From Candidatus Aegiribacteria sp. MLS_C (GTDB lineage: Bacteria > Fermentibacterota > Fermentibacteria > Fermentibacterales > JCC-6): a stretch of DNA of 64,000 nt. The position numbers were made by a program, and so were the translations under genes. The DNA lies in assembly GCA_002030045.1 (NCBI GenBank), contig LQBI01000035.1, positions 1-64,000 on the forward strand, read 5' to 3'. The notes beneath the pieces are model-generated. The model was not told the DNA's origin, searched no databases, and saw only the letters and a program-made list of their open reading frames with translations. Of this stretch, positions 46,961 to 55,386 are shown one piece after another. Positions within the stretch are counted from its first letter, which is position 1. The number at the start of each line of letters is the position of its first letter.

Positions 46961-47862
46961 GGTTGTTCACGCTCCTTCAGGAAGGCACACGCCAGCATTC
47001 CGGCCGTCACACCCTGGCCGGCGGCCGAAGAGGCCTGGCCCAGGCTGCCCATGCATGCGTCCCCCGCCGCGAACAGCCCGTTCACCGGGGTCTGGACCGT
47101 TCCCGGAACAAGGTCCGGGCGGAAATCGAGTGCAGGCAGGACCGGTCTCCTTCCCACCGCTGCCAGGATGGCATCGGTCCTAATGACGGATCTTACCCCG
47201 CCGGAGAGCACGGTGAGCCTGCAGCCGCCTTGGGCATCGGCAACCGCCTCGACGGGGAGGGTATCGAATAGGACTTCGATGCTCCGCCTCGAGACGACTT
47301 CCTCCAGCAGCCGGCCTCCGGCCCGGGTCCCCGGTCCCCTGACTAGGATCCTGACCCGGGTCCCGGAGTCGGAGAGGTTCAGAGCATAATCGAGAGCGGC
47401 CTCGCCGCCTCCTATGATCACCGCGTCGGATGGCCCGAGGTCCTTCAGTTCCGGAAGGGACCTGTGCAGGACCACTCCATCCCCCGCCTTCAGCCGGTAG
47501 TCCACCGGTTCAGTCCCTACCGCCAGGACAAGCGCCCGGGAGGCTATTCCCGACCGGGACCCCGAGGAGCGGAACAGGCCGTCACGCAGCGAAACGGACC
47601 GAACATCGAACTCAAGGACCTCGATATCATGTCCTGCCAGCATTGTCTCCAGGCATGCGCAGAAATCTGGTCCTGAAACAGGCGCCGGCAGCCCGGGATA
47701 GTTCTCCAGCAGCCTGGCCTCCCTGACCAGGCCGCCCGGCCGGCCGGTCCTGTCCAGCAGCGCCACACTGAAGCCCATCCTCCGGCACTGCACGGCTGCT
47801 CCGCAGCCGGCGGGGCCGGCCCCGATCACCGCCAGGTCGTGGACCGATCCCTCAGCTGCCAT
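46948..47862 (-). CDS. Thioredoxin-reductase-like flavoprotein without redox CxxC
   Basis: The 304-residue protein has the FAD motif IGAGPAGCGAAVQ near 12, NAD(P) motif IIGGGEAALDYALNLSD near 148 and FAAGDACMGSLGQ near 265. It follows the TrxB fold, but the active-site CxxC between the halves of the NADPH domain is absent. Such proteins often reduce ferredoxin or other partners. It lies between the hydrolase and the radical SAM gene with overlaps of 11 and 13 nt, so electron supply to the radical SAM protein is a reasonable inference. Confidence 0.85.
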   Translation of the reverse strand: MAAEGSVHDLAVIGAGPAGCGAAVQCRRMGFSVALLDRTGRPGGLVREARLLENYPGLPAPVSGPDFCACLETMLAGHDIEVLEFDVRSVSLRDGLFRSSGSRSGIASRALVLAVGTEPVDYRLKAGDGVVLHRSLPELKDLGPSDAVIIGGGEAALDYALNLSDSGTRVRILVRGPGTRAGGRLLEEVVSRRSIEVLFDTLPVEAVADAQGGCRLTVLSGGVRSVIRTDAILAAVGRRPVLPALDFRPDLVPGTVQTPVNGLFAAGDACMGSLGQASSAAGQGVTAGMLACAFLKEREQPCSM

Positions 47863-48511
47863 TAAGCAGTTCCTCAGTTGAGGTCATGACAGCGCAGCAC
47901 GAGGCCATGCTCATGAGACTGCACAGGTGCAGCTCCTCCGTGGTGGTGGTCAGGGCGTCAACGGGAACGAACACCTCGAAATCCTTCACGAAAGCCGACC
48001 GCGCCGTGGTCTCGCAGCACATCTGTGTCAGCACTCCGGTTATCAGCACCTGTTCCAGTCCCGTTTCGAGGAGGTATTCCTCGAGACCGGTCCCATGGAA
48101 CGCATCATAGGTGTTCTTGAGATAAACACGTTCCGTCGGCAAAGGCTCCAGTTCCCGTATGATCTCCGAATCCCGCTCCCCGCATCTTATATGATCAACG
48201 AAGAACCTACCCAGCATTCCAAGGTCCTCCGGACCAGAGTGGCAGTGCCTGGTGAAAACCACGGTTCCTCCGGATCCCCGCCAGAGCTGCAGCAGCCGCC
48301 CCAGACCGGGCAGTACGGCTTCGGATGAGGGAATGTAGGCCCTGCCCCCGGAATGGGCGAAATACCTCAGCATGTCTATGACCAGCAGGGCGCAGCGGCT
48401 GATTTCAACGCTCAGATCGGGTCTGGGACGGGTGCGGTCCCTGAGAAGGCCCAGCCATTCCACGGCCTTCCGGCCGATGTCGGAACGGTGGACGAAGGGT
48501 TCGGCGCGCAT
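47852..48511 (-). CDS. Isochorismatase/nicotinamidase-family hydrolase
   Basis: The 219-residue cysteine hydrolase has the catalytic triad: Asp in LLVIDML near 45, Lys in YLKNTYDAFHGT near 131 and Cys in TQMCCETTARSA near 163. About 35 residues precede the usual domain start. Family members cleave amides or vinyl ethers such as nicotinamide, isochorismate or ureidoacrylate. GAGGGA precedes ATG 48511, eight bases after the lipoprotein stop. The substrate is unknown, but it is coupled to the redox genes downstream. Confidence 0.85.
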   Translation of the reverse strand: MRAEPFVHRSDIGRKAVEWLGLLRDRTRPRPDLSVEISRCALLVIDMLRYFAHSGGRAYIPSSEAVLPGLGRLLQLWRGSGGTVVFTRHCHSGPEDLGMLGRFFVDHIRCGERDSEIIRELEPLPTERVYLKNTYDAFHGTGLEEYLLETGLEQVLITGVLTQMCCETTARSAFVKDFEVFVPVDALTTTTEELHLCSLMSMASCCAVMTSTEELLNGS

Positions 48512-48519
48512 TCGATCCC

Positions 48520-49131
48520 TCAGAACTCCCTGAACAGACCGGCGCCGAAGCCCGGTGCCTGCCAGACATCTCCGCCCTCGGCCTCCAGGGCCAGATTCCA
48601 GCCCGAGGACCGTCCCAGCCGTACCATTGTGCCCAGCGTAAAGGAGAAAAGACCGTCGCCGCTGAAGATATCGATGATGTCATCGTCGTCATCGTCATCG
48701 TAGTCCAGGAAGTCGGCCGCCGCGACGCACAGGTAGGGTTCGAAGATGCCGATCCTCCGTGAAAGATGGAGCTTCAGCTCTCCGGGCAGTATTCCCCATA
48801 CGTCCACTCCCACCGCTGCGTCCACCAACGGGTTCTCAGGTATCTGGAGCTTGCCGCCCCAGACCGCCAGGAACCCGTCGTCCTCGCCTACGCTGACCAT
48901 GGTCTTGATGTGCAGGCCCAGGCCGAAACGGGAGGGACCAGCGGGGAAACCGCCCTCGAGGAAGACTCCCGGCATGCTCCAGGCCTCGTCCTCGTCGTTC
49001 TCCCCGGTGCCGAAGTAGGTGGCTCCCGCCCTGAACCCGGTGACCCTGGCGGTCTCGAATGTACCCATGCAACCCGCCGTCAGCGCTATCAAGACCGCGA
49101 AAGCTATGCAGAGCATACCGCCGTTCTTCAT
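48520..49131 (-). CDS. Lipoprotein with poly-Asp run
   Basis: The 203-residue protein has a lipobox (ALTAGC, Cys21) and a beta-rich mature region that could be a small barrel or sandwich. A run of seven Asp near residue 155 comes from a GAT/GAC microsatellite (about 48675-48705). GGAGGGGG precedes ATG 49131; the longer ATG at 49161 lacks a site. It heads the four-gene reverse operon. A truncated duplicate lies at 50799-51097. Confidence 0.8.
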   Translation of the reverse strand: MKNGGMLCIAFAVLIALTAGCMGTFETARVTGFRAGATYFGTGENDEDEAWSMPGVFLEGGFPAGPSRFGLGLHIKTMVSVGEDDGFLAVWGGKLQIPENPLVDAAVGVDVWGILPGELKLHLSRRIGIFEPYLCVAAADFLDYDDDDDDDIIDIFSGDGLFSFTLGTMVRLGRSSGWNLALEAEGGDVWQAPGFGAGLFREF

Positions 49132-49291
49132 GATACCCCCTCCGTTCAGATACGATCGCATCTGCAGGACCCCCGAGTATAAGCAACCTCCGGCTCGGGG
49201 GTATACTCAAGACCGACGGGGTCCAGGCTTGACATGACTCGATGTCCATTATTAGGAACGAAATACAAGCAGCCTTAGAGGGGAGGTCGCA
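49132..49291. promoter_or_regulatory. Symmetric divergent promoter region, copy A
   Basis: Nested inverted repeats are centred near 49189: CCCCCGAG (49170-49177) pairs with CTCGGGGG (49194-49201). TATACT boxes point outward on both strands (reverse strand 49176-49181; forward 49202-49207). A TTGACA at 49229-49234 is a further forward candidate. It drives the lipoprotein operon leftward and the repeat lipoprotein rightward. The palindrome could be an operator that joins their control. Confidence 0.5.
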
Positions 49292-50278
49292 GTGAAGTAC
49301 ATCGCCCGGCCGGTTTTCCTGATTTCAGCGCTGCTGTTCATTTCCTGCGGGACCCCTTCCGATGGTCTTCTGGACCCCGGTACCGATTCCTTGAACGATT
49401 CCCATACCAGAGGCGTGAGGGATGCCGAGATCTGCCGCCATGGGAACATGGAGGCACTAAGCGACGGCGTCTGCCAGTTCTACGGCAAGTACAACCAGTA
49501 CCCCGGAAGCCTGGACGACCTGGCGGCGATAAATCCCCGCCTCTGCAGCCTCACCTGTCCGACATGCAGCCTCCAGTACGAATACGAGACCGACATCAAC
49601 GACAACTTCCTCATCAGGTGTCCACTGCCGGAGGACCCCGACCACGGCTTCATCGACAACGGCTTGCCGTCATGGCCCCCTGACCCGTCCAACTGGCAGC
49701 AGGCCTGCCAGAATTACATGATGCATACGGCATCGGCCTGCGCCATGTACTACGGCAAGTACAACGAGTATCCCGAGGACCTGCAGGACCTGGTGGACGA
49801 GGGCTACCTGCCAGTGGTCTACCAGTGTCCGGCGTGCAACATCCCCCTTCACTACACAAGGGACACCCTGGAAGCTTCGTACACCATCCACTGTCCGCTT
49901 CCATCCGACCCCACCCATGGCTACATCATTGACGGTATCGCCTTCTTCCCTCCGGATACAACCGGCAGCGAGGAGGCATGTCGCTCCAACATGATTTGTC
50001 TGGCCACCGCCATGGCGATGTACTACGGCAAGTACAACGAGTATCCCGAGGAACTGGAAGATCTGGGTACCTCAGGGATTTACGAGTACTGGTACACCCC
50101 CTGTCCGGCCTGCGGCAGGATGTACAATTACTGGACCGACGCGGAGGGCCAGACCTATGCCATCTACTGCCCCCTTCCCTGGGACCCGGGCCACGGCAGC
50201 GTCTACGACGGGATGATCTCAGCTGGGAGTGACCGGGCCGCAGTTGTCACCATTCCCCCGGTACGGAGTATTCCCTAA
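49292..50278 (+). CDS. Lipoprotein with three soluble pseudopilin-like repeats, copy A
   Basis: The 328-residue protein has a lipobox (LLFISC, Cys19). Three units of about 85 residues start near 50, 140 and 230. Each has a helix ending FYGKYNQYP or YYGKYNEYP, an acidic EDLQDL or EELEDL, a CPxC knuckle (CPTC, CPAC, CPAC), a Y-rich strand, then CPLP and HGxxxDG. The pattern NM..L..A..MYYGKYNEYPE..EDL resembles the globular part of GspG-type pilins without the N-terminal helix. The Cys pairs could bind zinc. GTG 49292 follows GGGGAGGTCGCA. Confidence 0.8.
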   Translation: MKYIARPVFLISALLFISCGTPSDGLLDPGTDSLNDSHTRGVRDAEICRHGNMEALSDGVCQFYGKYNQYPGSLDDLAAINPRLCSLTCPTCSLQYEYETDINDNFLIRCPLPEDPDHGFIDNGLPSWPPDPSNWQQACQNYMMHTASACAMYYGKYNEYPEDLQDLVDEGYLPVVYQCPACNIPLHYTRDTLEASYTIHCPLPSDPTHGYIIDGIAFFPPDTTGSEEACRSNMICLATAMAMYYGKYNEYPEELEDLGTSGIYEYWYTPCPACGRMYNYWTDAEGQTYAIYCPLPWDPGHGSVYDGMISAGSDRAAVVTIPPVRSIP

Positions 50279-50322
50279 GGATCCCGTGTACCTTCTTCAG
50301 GATTCCCGAACGGAGGTATCGA

Positions 50323-50716
50323 ATGCTTCCTTATTATTCTCTTCGCCCTTGCAGACATCATCATGGCACCCATCGATCTGCAGACTGTCCACGTGCACGA
50401 GTGGGGGGTCATCGAGCTGGACCTGTCGTTCCCTGAAGCCCGCGGAGCCAGGTGGGGGTACCTCAGGCCCAACGGCATCCTGGAACCCTGGACCGAGTAC
50501 GAGGTGGAGGCTCCGATCATATGGTTCCACGCTGCCCCGTCCCGACACCCTCTAAAACGGCGAAGGAGATCCCCGGGATAGTGATCGACGGCCCGGGCGG
50601 AGAGGACGCCTGGGGTTATACGGGCGAGGCACTGCTTTTCTCGCCCTTCGGCGAGGATGTGACCGTATCGCCGGTTACCGTTGACGGCACACCTGAAGAG
50701 GTGCGCCGGGATATGG
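50323..50716 (+). pseudogene. Deleted copy of the gene at 52252
   Basis: The DNA matches 52252-52925 closely but lacks two internal blocks. One deletion joins the two GCCCCGT direct repeats present in the intact copy. The second removes sequence between GGCGAAGGAGA and TCCCCGGGAT. Early bases also carry an indel that breaks the start. The remaining frame still reads VHVHEWGVIELDLSFPEA. It is a decayed paralogue in unit A. Confidence 0.85.
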
Positions 50717-50798
50717 ATATCCGGGCTGCAGGGAGACTGGAGGATGCCACTCCGAGACTAACTCGAGCAGCTCTTCGAGCCCGGCATCACCAGGGAAA
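50713..50798. other. Junction remnant between duplication units
   Basis: These 86 bases separate the two units. They resemble 45711-45800 near the ABC exporter (shared TGGAGGATGCC, AACTCGA and GCTCTTCGAG words). They read GLQGDWRMPL.D, stop, LEQLFEPGI in one frame. This suggests the junction was made by recombination with a dispersed sequence. Confidence 0.6.
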
Positions 50799-51097
50799 TT
50801 CTCCGGTATCTGGAGCTTGCCGCCCCAGACCGCCAGGAACCCGTCGTCCTCGCCTACGCTGGCCATGGCCTTGATGTGCAGGCCCAGGCCGAAACGGGAG
50901 GGACCAGCGGGGAAACCGCCCTCGAGGAAGACTCCCGGCATGCTCCAGGCCTTTTCCTCGTCGTTCTCGCCGGTGCCGAAGTATGTGACTCCCGCCCTGA
51001 ACCCGGCTACCCTCGCGGTCTCGAATGTACCCATGCAGCCCGCCGCCAGCGCCATCACGACCGCGAAAGCTATGCAGAGCATACCGCCGTTCTTCAT
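50799..51097 (-). pseudogene. Truncated copy of the poly-Asp lipoprotein gene
   Basis: The first 99 codons are nearly identical to the lipoprotein at 48520-49131 (signal ALAAGC, then GLGLHIKAMASVGEDDG). Homology stops at 50799, and the frame continues to 50675 through unrelated junction DNA, giving a 140-codon chimera. The hydrolase, flavoprotein and radical SAM genes that follow the intact copy are absent. Confidence 0.85.
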
Positions 51098-51258
51098 GAT
51101 ACCCCCTCCGTTCAGATACGATCGCATCTGCAGGACCCCCGAACATAAGCAACCTCCGGCTCGGGGGTATACTCAAGACCGACGGGGTCCGGGCTTGACA
51201 TGACTCGATGTCCATTATTAGGAACGAAATACAAGCAGCCTTAGAGGGGAGGTCGCAC
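51098..51258. promoter_or_regulatory. Divergent promoter region, copy B
   Basis: It is nearly identical to 49132-49291. Two substitutions change the leftward box from TATACT to TATGTT (51142-51147) and weaken the palindrome to CCCCCGAA, whereas the rightward TATACT is intact. The leftward gene in this unit is truncated, so the promoter may be decaying with it. Confidence 0.5.
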
Positions 51259-52364
51259 GTGAAGTACATCGCCCCGCCGGTTTTCCTGATTTCAGCGCTC
51301 CTGTTCCTTTCCTGCGGGACCCCTTCCGATGGTCTTCTGGACCCCGGTACCGATTCCTTGAACGATTCCCATACCAGAGGCGTGAGGGATGCCGAGATCT
51401 GCCGAGGGCCATCGCATTAGGGGTAGCGATGTTCTACGGTCTGGAGGGCCGATATCCCGACAGTCTCGAGGAACTGGCATCGGTGGACCCGAGGCTTCCG
51501 GACCTCGTATGTCCCTCTTGCAGTCTAGCCTACGAATGGGATACCGACGGTTTCGAAGGTTACCTTCTTGGATGCCCGCTTCCGGAGGATCCCGACCACG
51601 GTTACGTGAAGGATGGAGTGCCGTACTGGCCTCCCGATCCCTCCGCATGGCCCGGGATCTGCCACGGCAACATGACCACCCTTGCAGCAGGTCTGGCCCA
51701 GTACTTCGGCATGTACAACCTCTACCCTGCGGAGCTGGAGGGACTGGTGGCCGAGGGTATCCTCGACGAACTGCCGGTATGCCCTGAATGCGGCGGATAC
51801 TACCTCTACAAGACTGACTGCCAGACGACGTACACCGTCGAGTGTCCACTGCCATCGGACCCCAACCACGGATGGATCACCGACGGTGAGTGTTCATGGC
51901 CTCCGGATACATCGGGCTGCACGGAGGCATGTCGCTCCAACATGTGTTGTCTGGCCACCGCCATGGCGATGTACTACGGCAAGGAGAACAGGTACCCGGA
52001 GGAGCTGCGGGACCTGGGCGCCTCGGGAATTATGGAGAACTGGTACATCCCCTGTCCGGCCTGCGGCAGGATCTACAATTACTGGACCGACGCGGAGGGC
52101 CAGACCTATGCCATCTACTGCCCCCTTCCCTGGGACCCGGGCCACGGCAGCGTCTACGACGGGATGATCCAGTTGTCACCATTCCCCCTGTACGGAATAT
52201 TCCCGAAGGATCACGTGTACCCTCTTCAGGATTCCCGAACGGAGGTATCGAATGCTGCCATTCCTTTATTTCGCCCTTGCCGACACCATCGTGGCACCCA
52301 TCGATCTGCAGACTGTCCACGTGCACGAGTGGGGGGTCATCGAGCTGGACCTGTCGTTCCCTGA
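51259..52364 (+). pseudogene. Frameshifted three-repeat lipoprotein, copy B
   Basis: GTG 51259 opens a frame like copy A (lipobox LLFLSC) but stops at 51420 after EICRGPSH. Compared with copy A, about 13 bases are missing after ICR. The original frame resumes as AIALGVAMFYGLEGRYP and continues through all three repeats. A second, 22-base deletion after GSVYDGMI shifts the end, so the frame reads through to 52364 into the next gene. The repeats are otherwise intact and moderately diverged, so the gene may have been lost recently. Confidence 0.85.
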
Positions 52365-53187
52365 AGCCCGCGGAGCAAGGTGGGGATACCTCAGGCCCAA
52401 CGGCATCCTGGAACCCTGGACCGAGTACGAGGTGGAGGCTCCGGTCATATGGTTCCACGGTGCCCCGTGCACCGGCACGCTGACCATATCCTCGGAGCAG
52501 GGCTACTTCACCACCATGCTGCCCCGTCCCGACACCCTCTGGGACGGCGAAGGAGAGAGGATGGCGTACCCCGCGGCAGCGGGAAGCCAGACCGCGGTCT
52601 GGAGGGACGTTCGCGTCAGGTATGGAGGGTTCGAAGCGGAGGAGGAGCTGCTTCCCGTAGACTCGGATCCCGGCGGGTTCGGCTGGGCCATCCCATTCTG
52701 GCGCCGGGTGGACTCCAACACCATAACGGTTCCCGGCTCCAGCTACCTCGATACCTTCATCTACTACGAGTGCACGGCGGGGGACATCCCCGGGATCGTC
52801 AACGACGGCCCGGGCGGAGAGGACGCCTGGGGCTATACCGGCGAGGCGCTGCTTTTCGCGCCTTCAGGCGAGGAAGTGACCGCATCGCTGGTTACCGTTG
52901 ACGGCACACCTGAAGAGGTGCGCCGGGACCTGTCCCGCTCGGACATACTCTCCGTGATCTGCAACTGGGGCGGGGACCTGAAGAGCATCGAGATCCTGGC
53001 ACTCTGGGAAACATGGGAACCAGCCGTACGTCAGCGCTGTGTCATGGGGGGTGAGAAGGTGCTCATCTTCCCCCTGACAGCGGAACAGACCGAATCTGTG
53101 AGCAGGATCACCTTCGAACCGGAGGACGACCAGCCGGTGGAATACGCCAGGCTCTTCCTGGCCATGGGGGCCATCGGGTTCATCTAG
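52252..53187 (+). CDS. Uncharacterised protein, intact copy
   Basis: The 311-residue protein has a short hydrophobic start (MLPFLYFALADTIVAP) that may be a signal. A beta-rich body follows with HVHEWGVIELDLSFPEA near 25, YLDTFIYYECTAGDIPGI and GEDAWGYTGEALLF near 195. The acidic, aromatic-rich composition suits an extracytoplasmic beta-sandwich. No family is recognised. The upstream repeat lipoprotein ends close to its start in both units, so the two were probably coexpressed. The stop shares CTAG with the converging gene. Confidence 0.7.
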   Translation: MLPFLYFALADTIVAPIDLQTVHVHEWGVIELDLSFPEARGARWGYLRPNGILEPWTEYEVEAPVIWFHGAPCTGTLTISSEQGYFTTMLPRPDTLWDGEGERMAYPAAAGSQTAVWRDVRVRYGGFEAEEELLPVDSDPGGFGWAIPFWRRVDSNTITVPGSSYLDTFIYYECTAGDIPGIVNDGPGGEDAWGYTGEALLFAPSGEEVTASLVTVDGTPEEVRRDLSRSDILSVICNWGGDLKSIEILALWETWEPAVRQRCVMGGEKVLIFPLTAEQTESVSRITFEPEDDQPVEYARLFLAMGAIGFI

Positions 53188-53738
53188 CTCTCGGGGGCAA
53201 TCGGAGGAGGAACAGGCAGCTCGCCTCTCATAAGGAGCCTCATGGTTCCCACCAGGTAGCTCCGGCGAAAACCTGAGGGCTTTACGGCAAGTTCAGGGAA
53301 ACCTTCCATCGGCCTCGGTTCGAGGGCGTCCAGGTCAGGTTCCCATAGAAGGTCCCCCGGTTTCCTCAGGTCGTGGAGCATGAAGTAGCCCTCCACGGTA
53401 CCGTGCCTCCCTTCCCTCAGTCGGACGAGAAGCAGGTAGTCGCACCTTGCCGATGCCATGCGGTCGAAGGAGCATCCTCCCGTTCCCGTCGGCACCGCCA
53501 GGGCCCGTCTTCCTGAATGGAATACGATCCCGTACCTGTTCACGGCATCCGGGGGCTGCGCGGTCCTCCAGCACGGCAGTCCCAGCGCCAGAAGCCATCT
53601 CCTGGCAACGGCCTCCGCCGCAAGGACTTCGCTCATGCCCTTCACCCCCGCCCGGCGGGCTTCCCCCGCCAGCTTTCGCAGGAGCCTGTCCGTAAGTTTC
53701 ACACTGCTCACGGTCATTTCCCGGTGATCATGATTCAT
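53184..53738 (-). CDS. Uncharacterised soluble protein
   Basis: The 184-residue protein is basic at the start (KLTDRLLRKLAGEARRAG) with no signal or helix. The segments CDYLLLVRLREGRHG and GIVFHSGRRALAVPTG suggest an alpha/beta fold. Some restriction-fold or HNH-like small proteins look similar, but no motif is decisive. It converges on the preceding gene, sharing a CTAG stop, and is divergent from the glycine cleavage operon. Confidence 0.6.
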   Translation of the reverse strand: MNHDHREMTVSSVKLTDRLLRKLAGEARRAGVKGMSEVLAAEAVARRWLLALGLPCWRTAQPPDAVNRYGIVFHSGRRALAVPTGTGGCSFDRMASARCDYLLLVRLREGRHGTVEGYFMLHDLRKPGDLLWEPDLDALEPRPMEGFPELAVKPSGFRRSYLVGTMRLLMRGELPVPPPIAPES

Positions 53739-53749
53739 CCTGTCCGTTG

Positions 53750-53778
53750 TTGCATTTCATCTCCCATTTAGGTAAATT
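53750..53778 (+). promoter_or_regulatory. Candidate promoter of the glycine cleavage operon
   Basis: TTGCAT (53750-53755) and TAAATT (53773-53778) are 17 bases apart, in an AT-rich patch 58 nt before gcvT. The leader is too short for a glycine riboswitch. Confidence 0.4.
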
Positions 53779-53836
53779 CAACCCCGTATATTCACAGGCA
53801 GGAGCCACAGTACGAGTATCAGCACGGGAGATGTCC

Positions 53837-54934
53837 ATGAACAAGAAAACCGCCCTTCACGACAAACATGTCAGCCTCGGTGCCAGAATGGAACCCTTCG
53901 CCGGATACATCATGCCGATCAAGTACTCAAGCGTCACTGAAGAGCACAACGCCGTCAGGAAGAGCGTCGGCATCTTCGACCTCTCCCACATGGGCGAGTT
54001 CAGGGTAAAGGGGGAGGGCGCCACGAAGTTCCTGGACCACATCCTCACCAACGACGCCGACGTGGATAACGGACATGCCTTTTATTCCACCATGTGCTAC
54101 CCGGACGGCGGCATAGTAGACGACCTCATCACCTACCGCATATCCGCGAACGAGTACCTGATGGTGGTGAACGCATCCAACATAGAGAAGGACTGGGCCT
54201 GGGTGAACAGCCACGCCACCGGTTTCGCCGTGGAAATCGCCAACGAGAGCGACGATACCGCCCTGGTGGCGATCCAGGGACCCGATTCCGAAAAGGTCCT
54301 GGAAAAGCTCACCGGGACCGATCTGCCATCCATACAGTACTACCGTCACGTTAACGGAGAGGTGGCAGGTAGGAAGGCTCTGATCGCCCGAACCGGGTAC
54401 ACGGGTGAGGACGGTTTCGAACTCTACACAAGGTCTGCAGACGCGGAAGCCGTCTGGGAAGCCGTTATGGACGCAGGTGCGGAGTTCGGGATCAAACCCG
54501 TAGGACTGGGGGCAAGGGACACCCTGAGGCTGGAAGTGGGTTACGTGCTCTACGGCAACGATATCGACCATACTACCACCCCCATTGAAGCGAAGCTCGG
54601 CTGGGTTGTCAAGCTGGGGACCGACAAGGACTTCATCGGCCGTGAAGTCATGGCCAGACAGAAGGATGAGAAGCCATCGAGGTACATCGTGGGCCTCGAG
54701 GTAAAGGGAAAGGGCTTTCCCAGGCACGGGGCCGAACTCTTCGACGGAAGCAGGAAGGTGGGCATCGTAACCAGCGGGTCCATCGCGCCGGCCCTGGGTC
54801 ACGGCGTCTGCCTGGCCCTGGTCGAGAGAGGTTTCCAGAAGATCGGGACTGAGCTGGAGGCCGAGGTAAGGGGCAGGAGGATCCCGGTGGAGACCGTGAA
54901 GCTGCCCTTCTACAAGAATGGAAGCCGCAGGTAG
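53837..54934 (+). CDS. gcvT: Aminomethyltransferase, glycine cleavage T-protein
   Basis: The 365-residue protein has the T-protein motifs GYIMPIKYSSVTEEH near 19, VGIFDLSHMGEF near 38, ARTGYTGEDGFELY near 180 and LRLEVGYVLYGNDID near 229. It moves the methylene group from the lipoyl arm of GcvH to tetrahydrofolate and releases ammonia. GGGAG lies seven bases before ATG 53837, favoured over ATG 53831. It is the first gene of gcvT-gcvH-gcvPA-gcvPB. The folate genes elsewhere in the window supply its cofactor. Confidence 0.96.
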   Translation: MNKKTALHDKHVSLGARMEPFAGYIMPIKYSSVTEEHNAVRKSVGIFDLSHMGEFRVKGEGATKFLDHILTNDADVDNGHAFYSTMCYPDGGIVDDLITYRISANEYLMVVNASNIEKDWAWVNSHATGFAVEIANESDDTALVAIQGPDSEKVLEKLTGTDLPSIQYYRHVNGEVAGRKALIARTGYTGEDGFELYTRSADAEAVWEAVMDAGAEFGIKPVGLGARDTLRLEVGYVLYGNDIDHTTTPIEAKLGWVVKLGTDKDFIGREVMARQKDEKPSRYIVGLEVKGKGFPRHGAELFDGSRKVGIVTSGSIAPALGHGVCLALVERGFQKIGTELEAEVRGRRIPVETVKLPFYKNGSRR

Positions 54935-54999
54935 CGGCACGCACTAACCGGAGAACCGCAGGATCCTGTCCAGCACAGGGCACTCACAAGGAGGAAGAG

Positions 55000-55383
55000 A
55001 TGTCTAACGTACCTGAGGACCTTCGTTACACCGACACCCACGAATGGGTGAAGTATCTGGGTGACGGTGAGTACATGATGGGACTCACATTCTACGCTCA
55101 GGACCAGATGGGCGAGATAGTCATGGTGGAATTCCCCGGGCTCAACGAATACGGTATAGGAGACGTCATGGGTTCCCTCGAGGCTGTAAAGACGGCGGAG
55201 GATTTCTACGCCCCGTTCGACTGCAGGGTCGCCAGGGTGAACGAAGCCCTCGAGGACGAACCCGCTCTCATCAATGAGGACTGCTACGGCCGCGGGTGGC
55301 TGGTGGTAGTCAGAACAGACGACCCTTCTGCCTTCGAAGGCCTCAAGACGGCGCAAGAGTATTCCGAGTTCATCGGTGAGTGA
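55000..55383 (+). CDS. gcvH: Glycine cleavage H-protein
   Basis: The 127-residue lipoyl carrier shows YTDTHEWVKY near 9 and the lipoylated Lys in GSLEAVKTAEDFYAP near 63. It shuttles the aminomethyl group between P- and T-proteins. AAGGAGGAAGAG precedes ATG 55000. It ends three bases before gcvPA. Confidence 0.96.
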   Translation: MSNVPEDLRYTDTHEWVKYLGDGEYMMGLTFYAQDQMGEIVMVEFPGLNEYGIGDVMGSLEAVKTAEDFYAPFDCRVARVNEALEDEPALINEDCYGRGWLVVVRTDDPSAFEGLKTAQEYSEFIGE

Positions 55384-55386
55384 CCG

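Larger units (their letters stand above)
48833..52931. repeat. Tandem segmental duplication, about 1.9-2.1 kb per unit
   Basis: Unit A (48833 to about 50712) and unit B (50799 to about 52931) are collinear, with a constant offset of 1966 across the 5' lipoprotein and promoter. Each holds the 5' part of the reverse lipoprotein, the divergent promoter, the three-repeat lipoprotein and the downstream gene. Unit A keeps intact lipoprotein genes but a broken downstream gene; unit B is the opposite. Confidence 0.92.

Noticed and set aside
53739-53836. Glycine riboswitch before gcvT
   Set aside because: The leader is under 100 nt and shows no paired aptamer helices; only a promoter-like pair of boxes is visible.
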